Shown here piece by piece: positions 8,820-17,015 of a DNA stretch of 64,000 bases; the stretch's first letter is position 1; the number at the start of each line of letters is the position of its first letter. The stretch spans positions 1 to 64,000 of the forward strand of contig NZ_JAUNTW010000006.1 of the NCBI RefSeq assembly GCF_030538495.1, in the 5' to 3' direction. A model generated the notes under the pieces. The model saw only the letters and a program-made list of their open reading frames with translations, searched no databases and was not told where the DNA came from. Source of the DNA: Paracoccus sp. (in: a-proteobacteria). Lineage in GTDB: Bacteria > Pseudomonadota > Alphaproteobacteria > Rhodobacterales > Rhodobacteraceae. The position numbers and the translations under genes were made by a program.

Positions 8820-8987
8820 ATGTCGAAAAAGATCGTCCTTGGTCTGGTTTTGGTGTCGGCCTTCGCGGCCTGTCAGCGTCAGCAGCCCGATGTTTTCGTG
8901 CCGACCGCACCGGCCACCGTTCAACAGCCCGTCGTTCCGGTTAACCCCGTCACGACCGAACCCGTCTATCGCGGCAAATTCGGCTGA
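8820..8987 (+). CDS. Small lipoprotein (55 aa)
   Basis: Short gene encoding 55 aa: MSKKIVLGLVLVSAFAAC, then a Gln/Pro/Val-rich mature part ending YRGKFG. The basic start, hydrophobic core and FAAC box fit lipoprotein processing at Cys18. A clear AGGAG site (8806-8810) precedes the ATG. It sits just after pccB in a run of four small genes inserted between the carboxylase subunits. The function is unknown; the proline/valine-rich tail looks unstructured. Confidence 0.75.
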   Translation: MSKKIVLGLVLVSAFAACQRQQPDVFVPTAPATVQQPVVPVNPVTTEPVYRGKFG

Positions 8988-9050
8988 TCTGAATGACGCG
9001 CGCGGGCCACGCCGTCCGCGCGCATCCCGCCCCCAGACGGGGGGCGCATC

Positions 9051-9455
9051 ATGCTGAAACATCGCGGTTTTCCCAGCCGCCTGCCCGGCACCGATTATCA
9101 ATTCACCATCCGCCGCGAAAACCGCAAAAAGGGCGCGACCCCCATTGCGCGCCGCGAACGGTTCCGCGACCGCAAAGCCGCCGACAAACGCGCCGACGAA
9201 GGTTTCCTGTCCGCGCTGATCACGATGTTTGGCGACGAACCCTTTGTGCGCGGCAATCTGGATGCGGGCCGTCTGTCATGGCTGATCGGGCGCGAAGTGA
9301 AGCCCGTCGGCGATTACGACCCCGCCGATTACGACCAGTTGTTTCAGGTCGATATGGCCGCCGCTGAATCGTCATTTCCCGCCCTGTTCGTCGAAGATTC
9401 GCCGCCCGAATTTGATTGGGACGCCGAAGATTGGGATGATGAGGACGATTACTGA
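9051..9455 (+). CDS. Conserved hypothetical protein between pccB and pccA
   Basis: Cytoplasmic protein of 134 aa without signal or membrane segment. The first 50 residues are strongly basic (FTIRRENRKKGATPIARRERFRDRK) and the last 40 strongly acidic, ending EDWDDEDDY. The charge split could support self-association or RNA/protein binding, but no domain is recognised. It lies in the small-gene group between pccB and pccA, on the same strand, and its reading frame and codon bias match its neighbours. Confidence 0.7.
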   Translation: MLKHRGFPSRLPGTDYQFTIRRENRKKGATPIARRERFRDRKAADKRADEGFLSALITMFGDEPFVRGNLDAGRLSWLIGREVKPVGDYDPADYDQLFQVDMAAAESSFPALFVEDSPPEFDWDAEDWDDEDDY

Positions 9456-9582
9456 TGCGCGCGATGCTGCCGAATGTGTTGAAATCACAGGCATGTCAGT
9501 TTGACGTGGCGGCAGTCCATGCAATAATGACCGCCGATCAACAACCGGCCCGCAACCGGGCCATTCAAAAAGGCAGTGTATC

Positions 9583-9822
9583 ATGCAGAACACATTCATT
9601 CTTCGCGCCGGTGGCGTTGCAGCCTTGGTTCTGGGTCTGGCCGCATGTGATCCGAACATGCAAACTGGCCTGTCGCCCGACGCGCAGCGCGCAGCCGGTG
9701 GTGCGGTCGCAGGCGCGGTTGTCGCCAAAGCTCTGGGCGAAAATGTTGCAACCGGCGCAGCCGTTGGCGCAACCGCAGGCGCACTGTGCGACGATTTCAG
9801 CGTCTGCCAGCGTCGTTACTGA
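9583..9822 (+). CDS. Glycine-zipper lipoprotein (79 aa)
   Basis: Predicted outer-membrane or periplasmic lipoprotein. Residues 1-21 form a lipoprotein signal with lipobox LAAC (Cys22). The mature part is short and rich in Gly/Ala, with GGAVAGAVVAKALGE and AAVGATAGALCDD, a glycine-zipper pattern that usually packs into membranes. It ends with two cysteines (ALCDDFSVCQRRY). The next gene has the same ending, so the two are paralogues. A small 6-bp hairpin (9547-9562) precedes it and may separate it from the gene upstream. Confidence 0.75.
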   Translation: MQNTFILRAGGVAALVLGLAACDPNMQTGLSPDAQRAAGGAVAGAVVAKALGENVATGAAVGATAGALCDDFSVCQRRY

Positions 9823-9894
9823 TCGTGACCGGGCGGGCGGTGAACTTTGCCGCCTGTCCTCGCGTTATCGCATCACGAACAAAGGACCACTGAC

Positions 9895-10116
9895 ATGTCG
9901 AAATTCATCGCCATTTCCGCAATCATCGGCGCAACCGCGCTGTCGGGTTGCACCCAAAACATCACGCCGACCGACGCCGACCGCGCCATCATCGGCGCGG
10001 CTGCGGGCTACACCATCCAATCCGTTCGCGGCAAAAGCGGCGGCGACCGCCTGCGCGCGGCCGCAATCGGTGGTGCCGCAGGCGCGCTGTGCGACGACGT
10101 TCGCCTGTGCCAATAA
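9895..10116 (+). CDS. Glycine-zipper lipoprotein (73 aa), paralogue of the previous gene
   Basis: Small lipoprotein with lipobox LSGC (Cys19) after the signal MSKFIAISAIIGATA. The mature part contains ADRAIIGAAAGYTIQ and AAAIGGAAGALCDD, ending CDDVRLCQ, close to the ALCDDFSVCQ end of the gene before it. I chose the ATG at 9895 because AAAGGA (9881-9886) lies in front of it and the signal peptide starts there. Tandem duplication of a glycine-zipper lipoprotein in the pcc cluster; function unknown. Confidence 0.75.
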   Translation: MSKFIAISAIIGATALSGCTQNITPTDADRAIIGAAAGYTIQSVRGKSGGDRLRAAAIGGAAGALCDDVRLCQ

Positions 10117-10152
10117 TCACCTGATCGCGCGGTCTGCGCGGTTATCCTATTC

Positions 10153-10186
10153 AGCCGTCCGGGCCTTTGCGGCGCGGACGGCTTTT
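10153..10186 (+). terminator. Rho-independent terminator before pccA
   Basis: Stem AGCCGTCC (10153-10160) / GGACGGCT (10176-10183) followed by TTTT. It ends the lipoprotein transcripts, so pccA either has its own promoter or depends on read-through. Confidence 0.65.
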
Positions 10187-10211
10187 CCATGTCCAGCCGC
10201 CGGGGGAACCT

Positions 10212-12257
10212 ATGTTTAAGAAAATCCTGATCGCCAATCGTGGCGAAATTGCCTGTCGCGTTATTAAAACGGCCCGGAAATTGGGCATCCAGACGGTCGC
10301 GGTCTATTCCGACGCTGACCGCAACGCGCTGCATGTCAAAATGGCGGACGAAGCCGTGCATATCGGCCCGCCCCCGGCGAACCAGTCCTATATCGTGATC
10401 GACAAAATCATGGACGCCATCCGCCAAACCGGGGCCGAGGCCGTCCATCCCGGCTATGGTTTCCTGTCCGAACGCATGGATTTCGCCGCGGCACTGGAAA
10501 AAGATGGCGTTATTTTCGTCGGCCCCCCCAGCCCCGCGATTGAATCCATGGGCGATAAAATCACGTCGAAAAAAATCGCCGCCGAAGCCGGCGTGTCCAC
10601 CGTTCCGGGCTATATGGGCCTGATCGCGGACGCCGAAGAAGCGGTGAAAATCAGCGACGAAATCGGCTATCCGGTCATGATCAAGGCATCCGCAGGCGGC
10701 GGCGGCAAGGGGATGCGGATCGCGTGGAACGCCCAAGAGGCGCGCGAAGGGTTCGAATCGTCGAAAAACGAAGCCGCCAACAGCTTTGGCGATGACCGTA
10801 TTTTCATTGAAAAATTCGTGACTCAGCCCCGCCATATCGAAATTCAGGTGCTGGCCGACAAACACGGCAATGCGGTGTATCTGCACGAACGCGAATGTTC
10901 GATTCAGCGCCGCAACCAAAAGGTGATCGAAGAGGCACCCAGCCCCTTCCTCGACGCCGAAACGCGCCGCGCCATGGGCGAACAGGCGGTCGCTTTGGCC
11001 AAGGCCGTGGGCTATGCAAGCGCCGGGACGGTGGAATTTATCGTCGATGGGGATAAGAATTTCTATTTCCTTGAAATGAACACCCGTTTGCAGGTGGAAC
11101 ACCCCGTCACCGAACTGATCACCGGGGTTGATCTGGTCGAACAGATGATCCGCGTGGCGGCGGGCGAGCCCTTGCCCTTTACGCAGGACGATCTGACCAT
11201 CAACGGCTGGGCCATCGAAAGCCGTCTTTATGCCGAAGATCCGTATCGCAACTTCCTGCCCTCCATCGGGCGTCTGACCCGCTATGCCCCTCCGACCGAG
11301 GTGGCCGCCGGGCCGATGCTGACCAATGGCAAATGGCTGGCCGATGACGCGCCGACCGGCGATGTGGCCGTGCGCAACGATACCGGTGTCTATGACGGCG
11401 GCGAAATCAGCATGTTCTATGACCCGATGATCGCGAAACTTTGCACCTGGGCGCCCGACCGCGCGCAGGCGATCGAGGCGATGCGCACCGCCCTGGACGA
11501 ATTCGAAGTCGAAGGCATCGGCCACAACCTGCCCTTCCTGTCCGCCGTGATGGATCACCCGAAATTCGTGTCGGGCGACATCACGACCGCCTTCATCGCC
11601 GAGGAATACCCCGACGGCTTCACCGGCGCGACGCTGCCCGATGACGAAATCAACCGCGTGGCCGCCGCCGCCGCCGCGATGCACCGCGTGGCCGAAATCC
11701 GCCGCACCCGCATCACCGGGCGTCTGGACAATCACGAACGCAAAGTCGGGAAAAACTGGGTCGTGTTCATCGGCGACCGCGAAGTTCCCGTCCATATCGA
11801 CGCCGACAAACAGGGTTCCACCGTCCGCATCGGCGACGATACCCTGCGCGTCGAAAGCGATTGGTTGCCCGGTCAGTCGCTGGCCCGTCTGGTCGTGGAC
11901 GGCGCGCCGCTGGTGCTGAAGGTGGATCGCATCCCCGCCGGTTATCGCCTGCGCACGCGCGGCGCCGATCTGCGCGTCCATGTCCGCCGCCCCCGCGCCG
12001 CCGAACTGGCCCGTCTGATGCCGGAGAAAGAGGCACCCGACACCTCGAAATTCCTGCTATGTCCGATGCCGGGGCTGGTGGTGAAAATCAACGTCGCCGT
12101 GGGCGATGAGGTGCAGGAAGGCCAGGCCCTCGCCACGGTCGAAGCGATGAAGATGGAAAACATCCTGCGCGCCGAGAAAAAAGCCGTCGTCAAATCGGTC
12201 AACGCCGAACCGGGCCAAAGCCTGCGCGTCGATGACGTGATTATTGAGTTTGAATGA
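10212..12257 (+). CDS. pccA: Propionyl-CoA carboxylase, biotin carboxylase/BCCP (alpha) subunit
   Basis: ATP-dependent biotin carboxylase subunit, 681 aa. Order: biotin carboxylase domain (residues 1 to about 450; MFKKILIANRGEIACRV, ATP-grasp loop ASAGGGGKGMRIAW, HERECSIQRR, EMNTRLQVEHPVTE), a BT linker domain, and a C-terminal biotinyl domain with EAMKMEN, biotin on Lys647. The ATG at 10212 has GGGGGAA in front; an upstream in-frame start has no homology. Works with PccB, encoded 1.6 kb upstream. Confidence 0.97.
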   Translation: MFKKILIANRGEIACRVIKTARKLGIQTVAVYSDADRNALHVKMADEAVHIGPPPANQSYIVIDKIMDAIRQTGAEAVHPGYGFLSERMDFAAALEKDGVIFVGPPSPAIESMGDKITSKKIAAEAGVSTVPGYMGLIADAEEAVKISDEIGYPVMIKASAGGGGKGMRIAWNAQEAREGFESSKNEAANSFGDDRIFIEKFVTQPRHIEIQVLADKHGNAVYLHERECSIQRRNQKVIEEAPSPFLDAETRRAMGEQAVALAKAVGYASAGTVEFIVDGDKNFYFLEMNTRLQVEHPVTELITGVDLVEQMIRVAAGEPLPFTQDDLTINGWAIESRLYAEDPYRNFLPSIGRLTRYAPPTEVAAGPMLTNGKWLADDAPTGDVAVRNDTGVYDGGEISMFYDPMIAKLCTWAPDRAQAIEAMRTALDEFEVEGIGHNLPFLSAVMDHPKFVSGDITTAFIAEEYPDGFTGATLPDDEINRVAAAAAAMHRVAEIRRTRITGRLDNHERKVGKNWVVFIGDREVPVHIDADKQGSTVRIGDDTLRVESDWLPGQSLARLVVDGAPLVLKVDRIPAGYRLRTRGADLRVHVRRPRAAELARLMPEKEAPDTSKFLLCPMPGLVVKINVAVGDEVQEGQALATVEAMKMENILRAEKKAVVKSVNAEPGQSLRVDDVIIEFE

Positions 12258-12262
12258 TCTGC

Positions 12263-12319
12263 GCCGGACCCCTTGGGCCATGCGTTCGGATGTCCCGGAA
12301 CGCATCCTTGGGGTCCGGC
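12263..12319. repeat. Long cruciform-capable palindrome after pccA
   Basis: Outer arms GCCGGACCCC (12263-12272) and GGGGTCCGGC (12310-12319) are a perfect 10-bp pair; inner arms ATGCGTT (12280-12286) and AACGCAT (12299-12305) add 7 bp. It starts 5 bp after the pccA stop. No T-run follows, so it is either an mRNA-end stabiliser, a rho-assisted stop or a mobile palindromic unit. Confidence 0.7.
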
Positions 12320-12467
12320 CCCAAATGACCCGTGGTAACATGCCCCCGCTTGACGCCTCTCTTTCACCACCTGCACAACAGGCCCTACGGGGTGGGTTGC
12401 TGACGTCAGGATGGTGTGCGGGGCAAAGCCGGGTGCGTGATCTCACCAAACCACAAACCCACAGCCG

Positions 12468-12992
12468 TCACCGCAGCGGCAACACCGACCCGCGCCCGAT
12501 TTCCTGCCGTCGCAAGGGCAGCCGGTCAATCGCGCGCCCAATTTCGCGCGCGTCCCATGGCGAGGGTCTGCGGATTTTCACCTGCCCGTCTTTGTCGATC
12601 ACGACCAGCGAAAACCCGCGCGGGCGCAGCTGTTGCCGCCACAGGCTATCTGCCGCCGGGTCGGTGTCGGTGATGACCACGACATCGCGCGCGGCCAATG
12701 CCGCCGCATCGCGCTGCAATGCGCGCATTTGTTCGGTGAATGCCGGATCGTCAGGCGTGTCGGCGAACACCACAACGGGACGCGCGTTCCACAGGAAATC
12801 GCCGGGCCGCGCCTCGGTCGCGTCCAGATGGCGCGACAGGCTGGTGGTGGCGTCGGGCGCGGTCGGCACCGGCGCGCTGACCGGCGGCAACCGCGCCGGA
12901 TTGCGCACCACATCGGTATCGGGCGGCGGCGCATCCCGCGCCGGACCCATCGCGGCCAAGGCCATCACGAAAATCACATATTTCAACTTCAT
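12468..12992 (-). CDS. DUF4174 domain-containing exported protein
   Basis: Protein of 174 aa with an N-terminal hydrophobic export segment (MKLKYVIFVMALAAMGPA). The domain begins near residue 60 (PGDFLWNARPVVVFADTPDD) and ends with KDGQVKIRRPSPWDAREIGR and LPLRRQEI, matching DUF4174, a thioredoxin-like family without the CxxC pair. The ATG at 12992 is preferred because the upstream extension covers the scpA start and has no homology. Transcribed toward pccA and divergent from scpA; no known role, but it lies inside the propionyl-CoA block. Confidence 0.8.
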   Translation of the reverse strand: MKLKYVIFVMALAAMGPARDAPPPDTDVVRNPARLPPVSAPVPTAPDATTSLSRHLDATEARPGDFLWNARPVVVFADTPDDPAFTEQMRALQRDAAALAARDVVVITDTDPAADSLWRQQLRPRGFSLVVIDKDGQVKIRRPSPWDAREIGRAIDRLPLRRQEIGRGSVLPLR

Positions 12993-13049
12993 CGGCACCT
13001 CGTCTTGGTTAGAATATAGGGCAAGACCCGCCATGCGAAAGGATGGATC

Positions 13050-15182
13050 ATGACAAAACCCACACTTCAAGACTGGCAAACGCTGGCCGAAAAAGAACTG
13101 CGCGGCCGCAGCCCCGACAGCCTGAACTGGCAAACGCTGGAAGGGATCGAGGTTAAGCCTCTGTATACCGAGGCTGACACGGCGGGGCTTGACCATCTGG
13201 GCAGCCTGCCCGGCATCGCGCCCTTCACCCGCGGCCCCCGCGCAACCATGTATGCGGGCCGCCCATGGACCATCCGCCAATATGCGGGCTTTTCCACGGC
13301 CGAGGAATCAAACGCCTTCTATCGCCGCGCTTTGGCCGCCGGTCAGCAGGGTGTGTCCGTGGCCTTCGATCTGGCGACGCATCGCGGTTACGACAGCGAC
13401 CACCCCCGCGTGGTGGGCGATGTCGGCAAAGCCGGTGTGGCGATTGATTCGGTCGAGGATATGAAGATCCTGTTCGACGGCATCCCGCTGGATCAGGTGT
13501 CGGTCAGCATGACCATGAATGGCGCGGTTATTCCCATTCTGGCCAATTTTATCGTCACCGGCGAAGAACAGGGCCATGACCGCAGCGTTCTGTCCGGCAC
13601 CATTCAGAATGACATTCTGAAAGAATTTATGGTGCGGAACACCTATATTTATCCGCCCGAACCTTCCATGCGGATTATCGCGGATATTATCGAATATACC
13701 TCGAACGAAATGCCGAAATTCAACAGCATTTCGATTTCTGGCTATCACATGCAAGAAGCCGGTGCCAATCTGGTGCAGGAATTGGCCTATACTTTGGCCG
13801 ATGGGCGCGAATATGTCCGCGCGGCGCTGCAGGCGGGCATGGATGTGGATAAATTCGCGGGCCGTTTGTCGTTCTTTTTCGCGATTGGCATGAATTTCTT
13901 TATGGAAATCGCGAAATTGCGGGCGGCGCGTTTGCTGTGGCATCGCATTATGTCCGAATTTAACCCGAAAAAAGACAGCAGTTTGATGCTGCGGACGCAT
14001 TGCCAAACCTCAGGCGTGTCGTTGCAGGAACAGGATCCCTATAACAACGTGATCCGCACCGCCTACGAAGCCATGTCGGCGGCGCTTGGCGGCACGCAGT
14101 CGCTGCACACGAACGCACTGGACGAAGCGATCGCCCTGCCCACCGATTTCAGCGCCCGCATCGCGCGCAACACGCAGCTGATCCTGCAAGAAGAAACCGG
14201 CATTACGAATGTCGTCGATCCTCTGGCCGGGTCGTATTACATCGAAACCCTGACCGCACAGCTGGCCGAACAGGCTTGGGCGCTGATCCAAGAGGTCGAG
14301 GATCTGGGCGGCATGACCAAGGCCGTCGCCACCGGTATGCCGAAACTGCGGATCGAAGAAACGGCGGCGCGTCGTCAGGCCATGATCGACCGCGGCGAAG
14401 AGGTCATCGTCGGCGTCAACAAATACCGCAAAGACAAAGAAGACCCGATCGACATTCTGGACATCGACAACATGGCCGTGCGCGAATCGCAAATCGCGCG
14501 TCTGGACCGCATCCGCAAAACCCGCGACGACGCCGCATGTCAGGCCGCACTGGCCGAGGTCACGCGCCGCGCCCGCGAAGGCGGCAACCTGCTGGAAGCC
14601 GCGGTCGAGGCCGCCCGCGCCCGCGCAACCGTTGGGGAAATCAGCATGGCCATGGAAGACCAGTTCGGCCGCCACCGGGCCGAGGTAAAAACCCTCGCCG
14701 GCGTTTACGGCGCGGCCTATGAAGGCGACGAAGGTTTCGCGCAAATTCAACGCGATGTGGAATCCTTTGCCGAAACCGAAGGCCGCCGCCCGCGTATGCT
14801 GGTGGTGAAAATGGGTCAGGACGGCCACGACCGCGGCGCCAAGGTCATCGCCACGGCCTTCGCCGATATTGGCTTTGACGTGGATGTCGGCCCGCTGTTC
14901 CAAACGCCAGAAGAAGCCGCGCAGGACGCCATCGACAACGATGTGCATGTCGTCGGCATCAGCTCGCAGGCCGCGGGTCACAAAACGCTGGCCCCGAAAC
15001 TGATCGAGGCGCTCAAGGCCCAAGGCGCGGACGATATTCTGGTCATCTGCGGCGGCGTGATCCCGCAGCAGGATTACGAATATCTGCGTGGCGCGGGCGT
15101 CAAAGCGATCTTTGGCCCCGGCACGAACATCCCCGCCGCCGCCGCCGACATCCTGCGCCTGATCCGCGAAGCGCGCGGCTAA
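13050..15182 (+). CDS. scpA: Methylmalonyl-CoA mutase (single large subunit)
   Basis: Adenosylcobalamin enzyme interconverting (R)-methylmalonyl-CoA and succinyl-CoA, 710 aa. The N-terminal TIM barrel has the mutase segments [20 protein letters not shown] and [16 protein letters not shown]; the C-terminal B12 domain begins with [15 protein letters not shown], which supplies the histidine ligand of base-off cobalamin. ATG after AAAGGA (13038-13043). With PccAB it completes propionyl-CoA to succinyl-CoA; epimerase and MeaB chaperone genes are not in the window. Codon use shifts at about 13530-14025 to more ATT, TTG and TAT codons than the flanks. Confidence 0.97.
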   Translation: MTKPTLQDWQTLAEKELRGRSPDSLNWQTLEGIEVKPLYTEADTAGLDHLGSLPGIAPFTRGPRATMYAGRPWTIRQYAGFSTAEESNAFYRRALAAGQQGVSVAFDLATHRGYDSDHPRVVGDVGKAGVAIDSVEDMKILFDGIPLDQVSVSMTMNGAVIPILANFIVTGEEQGHDRSVLSGTIQNDILKEFMVRNTYIYPPEPSMRIIADIIEYTSNEMPKFNSISISGYHMQEAGANLVQELAYTLADGREYVRAALQAGMDVDKFAGRLSFFFAIGMNFFMEIAKLRAARLLWHRIMSEFNPKKDSSLMLRTHCQTSGVSLQEQDPYNNVIRTAYEAMSAALGGTQSLHTNALDEAIALPTDFSARIARNTQLILQEETGITNVVDPLAGSYYIETLTAQLAEQAWALIQEVEDLGGMTKAVATGMPKLRIEETAARRQAMIDRGEEVIVGVNKYRKDKEDPIDILDIDNMAVRESQIARLDRIRKTRDDAACQAALAEVTRRAREGGNLLEAAVEAARARATVGEISMAMEDQFGRHRAEVKTLAGVYGAAYEGDEGFAQIQRDVESFAETEGRRPRMLVVKMGQDGHDRGAKVIATAFADIGFDVDVGPLFQTPEEAAQDAIDNDVHVVGISSQAAGHKTLAPKLIEALKAQGADDILVICGGVIPQQDYEYLRGAGVKAIFGPGTNIPAAAADILRLIREARG

Positions 15183-15196
15183 GCTGCTGCTATCTG

Positions 15197-15227
15197 CCGG
15201 GCCGCGCGCATCAATCGCGCGGCCCGG
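15197..15227 (+). terminator. Stem-loop after scpA
   Basis: Perfect 12-bp stem CCGGGCCGCGCG / CGCGCGGCCCGG with a 7-nt loop, 14 bp after the scpA stop. A T-run is lacking, but position and strength fit transcription end or mRNA protection. Confidence 0.65.
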
Positions 15228-15741
15228 TCATACCGACGGCGTATATCGGTGCCACCACCCTGATCTGGATGGAATCCGGTTCACCTTTGCAAACAGCACG
15301 ATCCACTCCCGCCGTATTGCCTCCGCACATACCGCCGATCTGGGCGGTTATCGCGATCCTCCCCCTGATCGCCGCCACCCGCCGTCGCTGGCTTGCACCC
15401 GCCGCCACCTTTTTCGCGGCCATTTTCCGACACCTGACGCCGAACACCCGGACGGGCGGGTGATGTAGCTGTGCCCCCTCAGCGACCACCTGTTCACCGC
15501 CCTGACCGTCCCCGCCACGCGCCGTCATTGGATTCTGTCCTTTGTCACCGATTGGACATTCACCGCCGAACTGGCCATCTGCGCCGCCGCGAGTTATCTT
15601 CTGTGCCGAAATATCCTCAGGGGGTGAATGGGCCATCGGCCCAGAGGGGGCGGAACGCCCCCTGCCTCTCCACCCAAACAACGCGCAATATGCAGACAAC
15701 CCCCGGCGTCCCTGCTACATAACCCCTAAAAAGGGGACAAC
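15228..15741. other. Gene-free gap between scpA and the GT25 gene
   Basis: About 510 bp without a convincing gene. Two short plus-strand stretches encode hydrophobic peptides in different frames (around 15269-15463 and 15469-15624), separated by a TAG at 15466, which could be the remains of a small membrane protein. The dispersed repeat copy 3 lies at 15595-15665. Confidence 0.4.
15595..15665 (+). repeat. Dispersed intergenic repeat (copy 3)
   Basis: TATCTTCTGTGC followed by GAAATATCC, then two hairpins, GGGCC-atc-GGCCC and AGGGGGCG-gaa-CGCCCCCT. Same head sequence as copies 1 and 2 but a different hairpin tail. Confidence 0.7.
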
Positions 15742-16545
15742 ATGGCCAACAACATCCCGATTTGGGTCATTAATCTGGACCATCGCAGCGACCGGCTGGC
15801 GGCGATTGGCGCGCAGCTGGACGGCATGGGCCTGCGCTGGAACCGCCTGCCCGCCGCCTGGGGCGCGCAGATGAGCGCGGACGAACTGGCGCAGGCTGGC
15901 CCGGATCGGGGGTGGATCGGCCCGCTGGGACCGGGCGCGCGCGCCTGCACCATCAGCCATCTGCGCGCATGGCAGGCGCTGATTGACAGCGGCGCGCCCT
16001 GCGGCCTGATTTTGGAAGACGACGCGGTTCTGGCCGCCGATCTGGCGGGTCTTTTGCGCGATGACGGCTGGTGGCCGGATCACACGCATCTGATAAAAAT
16101 CGAAAAATATTCCAATCGCAGCCAGTCCAAGCTGCTGGTCGCGCGCGCGTCAACCGACCTGCCGGTGGCGGGGCGGCGGCTCTATCAGATGCTGTCGCGC
16201 CATACGGGAACCGGCGGCTATTTGATTTCCGCGCAGGGGGCGAAAATCGGGCTGGGCCATGCCGGGCGCATTACCATTCCGATTGACCATTTCCTGTTTA
16301 ACGACACGCTGTCGCCGGTCTGGCGGGCGATGCGTCCGCATCTGGTGTCGCCGGGCTTGCTGCGTCAGGGCGGCGACTCGGCGTCGGATGTCTGGCCCAG
16401 CAGCCCGACCACAACCGCCCGCGAACGCCGCATCATCAGCGCGCGCCGCGCCTTGGCCGAGGCATCCGGCTGGCCGCGTCAAATCGCGATGCTGGCCACG
16501 GGGCGCGCACAGATTTTGCGGCACGGATTTCAGGACCGGACGTGA
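15742..16545 (+). CDS. Glycosyltransferase family 25 protein
   Basis: Predicted LPS/LOS-type glycosyltransferase, 267 aa. The GT25 signatures are present: start IWVINLDHRSDRLAAI, the segment ARACTISHLRAWQALI, and the acidic LILEDDAV box that binds the metal-nucleotide sugar. No membrane segment, so it should act at the cytoplasmic face on lipid-linked core sugar. It is monocistronic, followed tail-to-tail by the HU-like gene after only 20 bp. Confidence 0.85.
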   Translation: MANNIPIWVINLDHRSDRLAAIGAQLDGMGLRWNRLPAAWGAQMSADELAQAGPDRGWIGPLGPGARACTISHLRAWQALIDSGAPCGLILEDDAVLAADLAGLLRDDGWWPDHTHLIKIEKYSNRSQSKLLVARASTDLPVAGRRLYQMLSRHTGTGGYLISAQGAKIGLGHAGRITIPIDHFLFNDTLSPVWRAMRPHLVSPGLLRQGGDSASDVWPSSPTTTARERRIISARRALAEASGWPRQIAMLATGRAQILRHGFQDRT

Positions 16546-16565
16546 CCCCATGCAGGGGCGACACC

Positions 16566-16871
16566 TCACCCCTTGGCCCGAGGCCGACGCAGCCGCATGG
16601 TCACAACATCGTTACCGTCGTCGCTGTGATCAATCGTGACGCGGGCGCGTCCCAAAGGCGGCACCGCCAGCGTCATCCCCTGCGCCATGGCCAGCCCCAA
16701 TTGCGCCAGCGTCGCGTCGATAACCGGCAAAGCCTGACCGCGCGGAATCCCGGTCTCGGCCACCACACGGTCAACAAATGCCCGTTTTTGCAGCACTTTC
16801 GCGGTCCGGGGGGAACCATCCGAACCGGGATCGTCCAAAGCCCGCCCGGTCGAGGAATTTCCAGATTTCAT
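16566..16871 (-). CDS. HU/IHF-like DNA-binding protein (divergent)
   Basis: Small basic protein, 101 aa. The core KRAFVDRVVAETG, VIDATLAQLGLAMAQG and VPPLGRARV follows the HU/IHF pattern of two helices and a beta-arm, but the DNA-binding arm is shortened to VTIDHSDDGNDVVTMRL. The ATG at 16871 is chosen because GGAGGACGG stands directly upstream, against an upstream in-frame start with no such site. It may bind DNA as a dimer, but the reduced arm makes nucleoid-type bending uncertain. Divergent from the GT2 gene at 17016. Confidence 0.65.
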   Translation of the reverse strand: MKSGNSSTGRALDDPGSDGSPRTAKVLQKRAFVDRVVAETGIPRGQALPVIDATLAQLGLAMAQGMTLAVPPLGRARVTIDHSDDGNDVVTMRLRRPRAKG

Positions 16872-17015
16872 CTTTCCGTCCTCCCAGGGGCTTCTCCCTA
16901 TCCCCTGCGGCATGATGTCGCATTTTTGTTACAAAGTCAAATAAAAGCGCCGCTTTTCGGCTGACTTGTGCGTGAAGACCAAGCCCCCTAACCTGCGGGA
17001 AAAATGTGATCTGCG

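Noticed and set aside
10008..11981. Very long minus-strand open frame (657 codons) antisense to pccA
   Set aside because: It is a mirror of high-GC codon bias in pccA; the translation is His/Gln/Gly/Val-rich without domains, and pccA is unmistakable.
15211..15699. 162-codon minus-strand frame downstream of scpA
   Set aside because: Runs through the terminator hairpin and the dispersed repeat; no ribosome site or homology.
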